Source: an uncultured Clostridium sp.
GTDB lineage: Bacteria; Bacillota; Clostridia; Lachnospirales; Lachnospiraceae
Direction: 5' to 3'
Assembly (NCBI GenBank): GCA_938036545.1
Contig: CALHQJ010000067.1
Span: forward strand, 1 to 9,879
Length of the DNA stretch: 9,879 nucleotides
This document shows positions 4,158-9,879 of the stretch, piece after piece. Below the pieces are notes generated by a model. It had not been told where the DNA came from. It ran no database searches and saw only the letters and a list, made by a program, of their open reading frames with translations. How positions within the stretch are numbered: the first letter of the stretch is position 1; every line of letters starts with the position of its first letter. The translations under genes were made by a program, and so were the position numbers.

Positions 4158-6407
4158 GTGATTACCAATAAGAAAGTAGAAATCCTGGCTCCGGCCGGCA
4201 GCTTTGAGAGCATGAAAGCGGCTGTGGCAGCAGGAGCAGACGCAGTATATATGGGGGGCAGCCGTTTTGGAGCCCGAGCCTATGCAGACAATCCGGATCA
4301 GGATAAACTGCTGGAGGCCATTGACTATGTCCATCTTCATGGATGCAGCCTGTATATGACCGTAAATACGCTGTTTAAAGAACGGGAACTGGATCAGCTG
4401 TACGACTATCTGCTGCCCTATTACAGGCAGGGGCTGGATGCAGTTATTGTACAGGATATGGGTGTATTTATGGAAATCCGCAGGCGCTTTCCGGATCTCC
4501 CCATACATGCTAGTACCCAGATGACCATTACAGGGGTCTATGGAGCAAAGGCTCTTTACGAGCTGGGAGCACAGAGGATTGTGACAGCCAGGGAGCTGTC
4601 TTTAAAAGAGATAGCGGAGATTCACAGCCAGGTTCCGGTGGAAATCGAAAGCTTTGTCCATGGAGCGCTGTGTTACTGCTATTCCGGCCAGTGCCTGATG
4701 AGCAGCCTCATTGGAGGACGCAGCGGAAACAGGGGAAGGTGTGCCCAGCCCTGCCGTCTCCCTTATGAGGTAAAACGGGATGGAAAATCGTTTTATCAGA
4801 AGGAGAGCGATGGCTACGTCCTGAATTTAAAGGATTTGTGTACCCTGGATCTGATACCGGATATGGTGGAAGCAGGCGTGTATTCCATGAAGATTGAAGG
4901 ACGTATGAAGAGTCCCAGGTATACGGCAGGCGTGGTAAGCATGTACCGGAAATATGTGGATCAGTATCTGGCTCATGGAAAGGACGGTTACAGAGTTGAT
5001 CCGAAGGATAAGAAGCTGATGCTGGATTTATTTGACAGAGGCGGTTTTTCCGATGGATATTACCAACACCACAATGGCAGCCATATGGTGGCTTTAAAGG
5101 AAAAGCCGGCGTTTCGGGAAACAAATCAGGAACTGTTTGATTATCTGGATAAAACCTATGTCCAGGCAGAAGTAAAGGAACCGGTTACTGGTTTTGTATT
5201 GTTAGAAGAAGGCCAGCCTTCCTGCCTGTCTTTGTCCTGTGACAGGGGAGAAGAAACGCCTGTCGTCATAGCGGTATCCGGCCAGATTCCGGAATCGGCA
5301 AAAAGCCAGCCCATTACCGAAGAAAAGGTAAAAAAGCAGATAGGAAAAACCGGCGGTACGCCGTTTTCAATCTCCCATTTGGATGTACAGGTAAGCGGCC
5401 AGGTATTTCTGACGGTTCAGGCATTAAACGAACTGCGAAGGACAGGATTTGAACAGCTGGAAGAAGCAATTTTGGAGTCTTATCGGAGAAATGAGACGGC
5501 TTGCGAGGCAAAGAACAGTCAGCCGGACGAACCGAAGAATGGGGCAGAGAAACAAAAAACGGAAAAAAGAGAGGGGCTTCCTCCGTTCCGCCTGTCCTTT
5601 GAAGATCCGGAACAGCTTACGGCAGCTCTGTCCTATCCAGGACTCAGCCGGTTTGCAGATGAGATTGCAATAGACAGTACGGGATTTCCGGCTGACAGCT
5701 GGCAGAATGCTGTTGTACAGGTTCACCAGGCCGGACTTTCCTGTATGCTGATTTTGCCCCATATTTTCCGAACAGAAGCAGTCCGGTATTTTGAAAAGCA
5801 TCTGGATACCTTCCGGATGGCAGGCTTTGATGGAACAGTTGTGCGCTCTATGGAAGAAGTCCAGTGGTTAAAAGAAAAGGGATTCCAGCTTCCTATGGTC
5901 TTTGACGATACCATGTATACCTGGAATCATGAAGCTGCTGCGGCTATGAAGGCCATGGGAGCAGCTCGGATTACCATGCCTCTTGAGCTAAACAGCAGAG
6001 AACTCCAAAATCTTGAAGCAGACTCGATTCCAGACGAACTGGTGGTTTATGGGTATTTGCCTATGATGGTTTCTGCTCAGTGCATTAAGAAAACCACATC
6101 TGGCTGCGACAAAAAGCAGGAGGTTCTGAGTCTGAAAGACCGGACAGGAAAGCTTCTTTCCGTAAAAAACCACTGCCGATTCTGTTACAATACGATCTAC
6201 AATCCAAGCCCCATGTCTCTTCTGGGATGCAAAAAGGATGTGGAAACACTAAATGCAGACGGACTTCGCATGAAATTTACCATTGAAACAGGGGATGAAA
6301 CCGGGAAGCTTTTAAAAATGTTTTTAGAGGGCGGTCTGGAAGAAGGGGAAAAAACAGGCTCTGTTAAAGATTTTACCAGAGGACATTTCCGACGGGGAGT
6401 TGAATAG
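4158..6407 (+). CDS. Peptidase U32 family protein with DUF3656-like domain (RlhA-type)
   Basis: Despite the peptidase name, characterised relatives (RlhA, TrhP) take part in hydroxylating cytidine of 23S rRNA or uridine of tRNA; RlhA is the likelier match because of the DUF3656-like domain. The product is 749 residues. The N-terminal U32 domain (VEILAPAGS near 7-15) carries the full signature around residues 164-182 with C172 and C179, then C195 and C199. GGFSDGYY follows near 293. A DUF3656-like region lies at about 333-442 (QIGKTGGTPF, LNELRRTGFEQL), then a charged linker (about 443-475). The C-terminal half ends in a second Cys set, C642, C650, C673 and C676. The cysteines suggest an iron-sulfur cluster. 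Start: GTG at 4158 with AGGAAGGA 7 bases upstream gives the family N-terminus. The upstream ATG at 4044 lies inside hairpins. The exact substrate is not provable here. Confidence 0.88.
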   Translation: MITNKKVEILAPAGSFESMKAAVAAGADAVYMGGSRFGARAYADNPDQDKLLEAIDYVHLHGCSLYMTVNTLFKERELDQLYDYLLPYYRQGLDAVIVQDMGVFMEIRRRFPDLPIHASTQMTITGVYGAKALYELGAQRIVTARELSLKEIAEIHSQVPVEIESFVHGALCYCYSGQCLMSSLIGGRSGNRGRCAQPCRLPYEVKRDGKSFYQKESDGYVLNLKDLCTLDLIPDMVEAGVYSMKIEGRMKSPRYTAGVVSMYRKYVDQYLAHGKDGYRVDPKDKKLMLDLFDRGGFSDGYYQHHNGSHMVALKEKPAFRETNQELFDYLDKTYVQAEVKEPVTGFVLLEEGQPSCLSLSCDRGEETPVVIAVSGQIPESAKSQPITEEKVKKQIGKTGGTPFSISHLDVQVSGQVFLTVQALNELRRTGFEQLEEAILESYRRNETACEAKNSQPDEPKNGAEKQKTEKREGLPPFRLSFEDPEQLTAALSYPGLSRFADEIAIDSTGFPADSWQNAVVQVHQAGLSCMLILPHIFRTEAVRYFEKHLDTFRMAGFDGTVVRSMEEVQWLKEKGFQLPMVFDDTMYTWNHEAAAAMKAMGAARITMPLELNSRELQNLEADSIPDELVVYGYLPMMVSAQCIKKTTSGCDKKQEVLSLKDRTGKLLSVKNHCRFCYNTIYNPSPMSLLGCKKDVETLNADGLRMKFTIETGDETGKLLKMFLEGGLEEGEKTGSVKDFTRGHFRRGVE

Positions 6408-6415
6408 AAAAAAGA

Positions 6416-7750
6416 ATGACAAACCTGATTATCGAAATTTCAAAATATTTAATGATTCTGTTAATGGCGTTTTACACCTATTTTAACTTCCGGTTTTTCT
6501 CTTATCACGATTCGGAGGATCAGAAGGTGGTGTGCCGTCATCAGAATCAGGCTATGTTTTTAATCCATCTGCTGGCTTTTCTGGTGATTTACTTAAAAAG
6601 CCAGGAGGAATTTGTAATTGGCTTCTACCTGGCTCAGGTGATTTTTTTCATCTGCTATATCGGTGGTTTCCGTCTGCTTTACCGCAATGTATCCAAATTG
6701 CTGTTAAATAATACTTCCATGCTGCTATGCATTGGTTTCATTATCCAGACCCGCCTTTCCATTACAAAAGGGCAGAATCTTGCTGTGAAGCAGTTTCTGG
6801 TGGTGGTGGCTGCGGCAGTTATCTGTATGGTGATTCCTTTTATTATAGACCGAGTCTGGCAGCTGGTAAAAATACCGTGGATTTATGGAATCGGTGGGCT
6901 GATTCTGCTGGCTGTGGTGTGGATAGGGGGAAGTACCAGCTATGGGGCTCAATTGTCTTTAACTCTGGGAGGAATTGCCTTTCAGCCCTCTGAATTTGTA
7001 AAGATTACCTTTGTGTTTTTCGTAGCGGCTATGTTTTACAAGTCCACAGACTTTAAAACCGTGTGTACGGTTACGGCGGCAGCGGCGGCCCACGTTCTGG
7101 TTCTGGTGGCGTCTAAGGATTTAGGTGGCGCATTTATCTTTTTTATTACCTATTTATTTATGCTGTTTGTAGCAGCCTCTAACTGGTTTTACCTGGGAAT
7201 CGGCGCTCTGGGAGGAAGTGCTGCTGCGGTTCTTGCCTATTTTTTATTTACTCATGTGCAGGTTCGTGTGGAAGCGTGGCTGAACCCATGGGCGGATATT
7301 GATAACCGGGGCTATCAGATTACCCAGTCCCTCTTTGCCATTGGAAGCGGCGGCTGGTTTGGAAGCGGCCTGTTTCAGGGAATGCCTTATAAAATCCCGG
7401 TGGTAGAAAAGGATTTTATCTTTGCCGCTGTTTTTGAGGAAATGGGTGGGATCTTTGCGGTCTGTATGCTGTTAATCTGCCTGGGGTGCTTTATCCAGTT
7501 TATGATGATTGCATCCAGGATGCAGGCGGCCTTTTACAAGCTGATTGCCTTTGGCTTAGGGATTGTGTATATTGTTCAGGTGTTTTTAACGGTTGGCGGA
7601 GTGGTGAAATTTATTCCGTCTACCGGCGTAACGCTGCCTTTTGTCAGCTATGGAGGAAGCTCCGTGTTTAGTACCTTTATTTTATTTCATGTCGTTCAGG
7701 GGCTTTACATCCTGAAACGGAATGAGGAGGAAGAATATGACCAAGGGTAA
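6416..7750 (+). CDS. FtsW/RodA/SpoVE family peptidoglycan glycosyltransferase
   Basis: Integral membrane SEDS protein that polymerises lipid II into glycan strands together with a class B PBP. The 444 residues contain about 12-13 hydrophobic segments, against 10 in classic RodA/FtsW; the surplus is N-terminal (residues about 4-86). Family motifs are clear: FQPSEFVKI near 191-199, NRGYQITQSLFAIGSGG near 297-313, KDFIFAAVFEEMGG with the presumed catalytic D333, and the end motif PFVSYGGSS. Where RodA/FtsW commonly have H-T-D before that Asp, this has E-K-D. It starts 8 bases after the U32 gene. The ribosome binding site is weak (AAAAAAGA adjacent; GGGGAG is 16 bases away), hinting at translational coupling. 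It overlaps the PBP gene by 14 bases. Whether it serves division or elongation cannot be settled from sequence; zapA nearby favours division. Confidence 0.92.
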   Translation: MTNLIIEISKYLMILLMAFYTYFNFRFFSYHDSEDQKVVCRHQNQAMFLIHLLAFLVIYLKSQEEFVIGFYLAQVIFFICYIGGFRLLYRNVSKLLLNNTSMLLCIGFIIQTRLSITKGQNLAVKQFLVVVAAAVICMVIPFIIDRVWQLVKIPWIYGIGGLILLAVVWIGGSTSYGAQLSLTLGGIAFQPSEFVKITFVFFVAAMFYKSTDFKTVCTVTAAAAAHVLVLVASKDLGGAFIFFITYLFMLFVAASNWFYLGIGALGGSAAAVLAYFLFTHVQVRVEAWLNPWADIDNRGYQITQSLFAIGSGGWFGSGLFQGMPYKIPVVEKDFIFAAVFEEMGGIFAVCMLLICLGCFIQFMMIASRMQAAFYKLIAFGLGIVYIVQVFLTVGGVVKFIPSTGVTLPFVSYGGSSVFSTFILFHVVQGLYILKRNEEEEYDQG

Positions 7751-9170
7751 TCCCAAATCCTCAGGCTCCAACAAAAATATTTTAAGACTGACCTATTTTA
7801 TTTCTGCTGTCTTTGCTTTGATGATCGGATACATGGTCTGGTTTGTCCAGATAGAAAGCGAAGATGCTGTAAACAATTCCTATAACGCCAGACTGGATCA
7901 TTTATCAGATCAGGTGATTCGTGGAAAGATTTTAAGCAATGACGGCCGGATACTGGCAGAGACGATAATAGGAGAAGACGGTTCCGAGACCAGAGGTTAT
8001 CCATTCGGACCTCTGTTCTGCCACGTGGCAGGCTGGGCCACCAGAGGAAAAACAGGGATCGAAGATTTGGCGAATTTTTACCTTCTTACGTCCCATGATA
8101 ACCTGGCAGAAAAGATTATTCGGGAAATGATGGATGAAAAAGATCCAGGAGATAATGTGGTAACGACTTTGGACGTTGATTTACAACAGGCTGCATATGC
8201 CGCTTTAGGCGACAGAAAAGGAGCAGTAGTAGTTATGGAAGCAGATACAGGAAAGATATTGGCCATGGTTTCCAAACCGGATTTTGACACCAATCAGATC
8301 AATGAATTATGGGACAGTCTGGTATCTGGAGAACAGGGAGAAGGCCTTCTGCTAAACAGGGCTTCTCAGGGCGTTTATCCGCCGGGCTCTACCTTTAAAA
8401 TTCTGACTCTTTTAGAATATATGAGGGAACATCCAAATGATTATCAGGATTTTCACTTTGACTGTGACGGAACTTATGAGCAGGGCGAGTATGTGATCCG
8501 GTGTTACCATGGAAATGCCCATGGCAGTCAGGACATTTCCCAGTGCTTTGCCAATTCCTGCAACGGGGCCTTTGCCTATATGGGTACGCTGTTAAACCAT
8601 GACAGCATGAAGAAGCTGGCAGAAGAACTGCTGTTTAACAGCGAACTGCCTTTATCCATTCCTTACAGCAAAAGTACCTTTGTATTGGACGGTCAATCTT
8701 CAGAATGGGAAGTCCTTCAGACTTCCATTGGTCAGGGAGGAACTCAGATTACCCCGATGCACAGCCTGATGATTACGTCAGCCATTGCCAACGGCGGCGT
8801 GCTGATGAAGCCCTGCCTGATTGACCATATCGTCAGCGCAGACGGAGAAAACGGAAAGAAATTTATGCCAGAATTATATGGCAGCCTGATGACTGCCCAG
8901 GAAGCAGGCGCTCTTTCTGCAATGATGGAAAGAGTCGTGACAGATGGAACGGCTTCGGCCTTGCAGACAGACGCTTACCGCGCAGCTGGAAAGACCGGAT
9001 CAGCAGAATTTGAAAAGGGAAAAGAGTCCCATGCCTGGTTTACCGGATTTGCTCCTGTAGAAGATCCAAAGATTGTCATTACGGTAATTGTAGAAGAAGG
9101 GGGGTCCGGAGGAAGGGAAGCGGCCCCGATTGCCAGAGCCGTGTTTGACGCATATTTTGGAAAACAGTAA
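7737..9170 (+). CDS. Class B penicillin-binding protein (PbpA-like D,D-transpeptidase)
   Basis: Cross-links peptidoglycan outside the membrane and is the expected partner of the overlapping FtsW/RodA gene. The 477 residues have a short basic cytoplasmic N-terminus and one membrane anchor (about 17-38). A small dimerisation region includes VIRGKILSNDGRILA (60-74). The transpeptidase domain starts near 160 and has all three active-site motifs: S218-T-F-K221 in PPGSTFK, S274-C-N276, and K419-T-G421. No PASTA repeats are present. The compact layout resembles actinobacterial and clostridial PbpA rather than long FtsI or PBP2 proteins. Start: ATG 7737 has GGAGGAAG at 7726-7733; the earlier ATG at 7722 precedes that ribosome binding site. 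No clear intrinsic terminator follows before the NUDIX promoter, so readthrough into that gene is possible. Confidence 0.94.
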   Translation: MTKGNPKSSGSNKNILRLTYFISAVFALMIGYMVWFVQIESEDAVNNSYNARLDHLSDQVIRGKILSNDGRILAETIIGEDGSETRGYPFGPLFCHVAGWATRGKTGIEDLANFYLLTSHDNLAEKIIREMMDEKDPGDNVVTTLDVDLQQAAYAALGDRKGAVVVMEADTGKILAMVSKPDFDTNQINELWDSLVSGEQGEGLLLNRASQGVYPPGSTFKILTLLEYMREHPNDYQDFHFDCDGTYEQGEYVIRCYHGNAHGSQDISQCFANSCNGAFAYMGTLLNHDSMKKLAEELLFNSELPLSIPYSKSTFVLDGQSSEWEVLQTSIGQGGTQITPMHSLMITSAIANGGVLMKPCLIDHIVSADGENGKKFMPELYGSLMTAQEAGALSAMMERVVTDGTASALQTDAYRAAGKTGSAEFEKGKESHAWFTGFAPVEDPKIVITVIVEEGGSGGREAAPIARAVFDAYFGKQ

Positions 9171-9215
9171 GCAAACATTTAAGAGACGAAAAAACATCTG
9201 CTTCCAGATCCCCCC

Positions 9216-9244
9216 TTGCAATACCATTTAAAAAGAGTTATACT
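9216..9244 (+). promoter_or_regulatory. Promoter of the NUDIX gene
   Basis: -35 TTGCAA (9216-9221), 17-base spacer, -10 TATACT (9239-9244). Expected start of transcription is near 9251, giving a leader of about 37 bases. It implies the gene can be expressed apart from the wall-synthesis genes upstream. Confidence 0.7.
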
Positions 9245-9265
9245 GTGTACAGGTAGAAGTACACA
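9244..9265. promoter_or_regulatory. Palindrome at the NUDIX start site, possible operator
   Basis: Perfect 7-base arms TGTGTAC (9244-9250) and GTACACA (9259-9265) separated by 8 bases. It begins at the last base of the -10 element and covers the predicted transcription start, a position where a bound dimeric repressor would block initiation. It could also be an RNA hairpin at the transcript's 5' end, since no T-run follows. I do not recognise the cognate regulator. Confidence 0.45.
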
Positions 9266-9287
9266 CCTGCGACCAGGAGGGATTGCG

Positions 9288-9740
9288 ATGATAGAAGCAA
9301 CTAGCTGCGGCGGTGTGGTTATATTTCGTGGTAAGATACTCGTCCTGTACAAGAATTATAAAAACAAGTATGAGGGCTGGGTCCTTCCCAAGGGAACTGT
9401 AGAGCCAGGAGAAGAGTTTAAAGAGACGGCGCTGCGTGAAGTAAAAGAAGAGACAGGAGTCAGCGCTTCCATTATTAAGTATATTGGCAAGAGTCAGTAT
9501 TCCTTTAATACTCCCCAGGACGTGGTGGAGAAGGATGTACACTGGTATTTGATGATGGCGGACAGCTATTACAGCAAACCACAGCGGGAGGAATATTTCA
9601 TTGATTCCGGATATTACAAGTTTTATGAAGCCTATCACCTGCTGAAATTTTCCAACGAAAAGCAGATTTTAGAGAAGGCTTACAATGAGTACCTGGATCT
9701 TAAAAGGAGCAATCTCTGGGGCAATAAGAAATATTTCTGA
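9288..9740 (+). CDS. NUDIX hydrolase
   Basis: Predicted cytoplasmic pyrophosphohydrolase acting on a nucleoside-diphosphate-linked compound, Mg-dependent. The 150-residue product shows a perfect Nudix box: G36-x5-E42-x7-R50-E51-V-x-E54-E55-x-G57-V58. WVLPKG stands just before it, a feature of the Ap4A/diadenosine-polyphosphate-like and related subgroups. The N-terminal strand reads SCGGVVIFRGKILVLYK. The C-terminal third is rich in Tyr, Lys and Glu and carries no second domain. Start: ATG 9288 has AGGAGG 7 bases upstream; the longer frame from 9216 would begin inside the -35 element. Substrate (dinucleoside polyphosphate, NTP, sugar nucleotide) cannot be told from sequence. It has its own promoter and terminator, so it is a single-gene unit. 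Confidence 0.92.
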   Translation: MIEATSCGGVVIFRGKILVLYKNYKNKYEGWVLPKGTVEPGEEFKETALREVKEETGVSASIIKYIGKSQYSFNTPQDVVEKDVHWYLMMADSYYSKPQREEYFIDSGYYKFYEAYHLLKFSNEKQILEKAYNEYLDLKRSNLWGNKKYF

Positions 9741-9765
9741 TGCAGAAGTATGAAGATGACAGAAG

Positions 9766-9817
9766 CCGCAGCAGAGGGACAACAGCAATGGCTGGAAATC
9801 CCCCTGCTGCGGTTTTT
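9766..9817 (+). terminator. Strong intrinsic terminator after the NUDIX gene
   Basis: CCGCAGCAG (9766-9774) pairs with CTGCTGCGG (9804-9812). The stem continues after a single mismatch with GGGA (9776-9779) and TCCC (9799-9802), and a small inner CAGC/GCTG stem closes the loop. Five T residues follow (9813-9817). It lies 25 bases after the stop codon. Confidence 0.9.
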
Positions 9818-9841
9818 GCATACCATGGAAGTGCGGGCATA

Positions 9842-9879
9842 TTGTAGCAGTTCAGCTTTGCATCTTCTTGCCCGCTTAC
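9842..9879 (-). repeat. Dispersed repeat, copy B (inverted, cut by the window edge)
   Basis: Read on the minus strand from 9879, it matches copy A (3286-3323) at 32 of 38 positions. It sits just beyond the NUDIX terminator. Here the element can also fold with upstream bases: GCGGGCA (9833-9839) is complementary to TGCCCGC (9869-9875), a 7-bp stem around 29 bases. Copy A lacks an equivalent distal arm and instead pairs on its other side. The unit may continue past the window. Confidence 0.65.

Noticed and set aside
9171..9215. Terminator for the wall-synthesis genes
   Set aside because: No stable stem followed by a T-run was found in this short gap.
9228..9638. Leftward 136-residue frame over the NUDIX gene
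   Set aside because: It is antisense to a gene with a perfect Nudix box and has no ribosome binding site or recognisable domain.
1..9879. Mobile element, phage, toxin-antitoxin or defence system
   Set aside because: No integrase, transposase, restriction, nuclease-toxin or cas motifs were found; all large genes are core functions with uniform base use.

Overview
The window reads as ordinary chromosome from a low-to-mid GC Firmicute, most likely a gut Lachnospiraceae (Clostridium cluster XIVa). This is an inference from the gene order ruvA-ruvB-zapA-U32 protein-FtsW/RodA-PBP, the strong AGGAGG-type ribosome binding sites, the TTGNNN/TATNNT promoters, and the DUF5662 and YprB-like genes next to ruvAB. 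No phage, insertion sequence, CRISPR array, tRNA or rRNA is visible. I see no convincing new multi-gene system. The interesting material lies in the regulatory DNA and in one repeat family.

Left part (1-1627). The window opens inside a DUF5662 gene running rightward. It converges, across only 8 bases, with a leftward gene for a YprB-type DEDD exonuclease-like protein. The yprB-like gene and ruvA diverge from a compact control region (about 1512-1597). There, two promoters with 17-base spacers flank a LexA-like box lying exactly 8 bases from each -35 element. The yprB-like transcript also carries a terminator-like hairpin plus U-run in its leader.

Middle (1628-4104). ruvA and ruvB form a tight pair encoding the Holliday-junction branch-migration motor. 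ruvB ends inside a 12-bp hairpin that belongs to a dispersed repeat; a second, inverted copy lies at the right edge of the window. zapA follows from its own extended -10 promoter. It encodes a FtsZ-ring protein with an unusual Glu/Pro hexapeptide-repeat tail. Three successive hairpins, the last with a T-rich tract, close the zapA unit.

Right part (4158-9879). A large U32-family protein (probable RNA hydroxylation factor of the RlhA type), a FtsW/RodA glycan polymerase and a class B penicillin-binding protein follow with an 8-base gap and then a 14-base overlap, so they are very likely cotranscribed. The polymerase and transpeptidase should act as a membrane pair in septal or lateral wall synthesis, which fits the nearby zapA. 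A separately promoted NUDIX hydrolase gene with a palindrome at its start site ends at a strong intrinsic terminator, followed by the inverted repeat copy.

Several start codons were moved from the longest open frame to a downstream ATG or GTG, because promoter elements, ribosome binding sites or family N-termini decide the matter.
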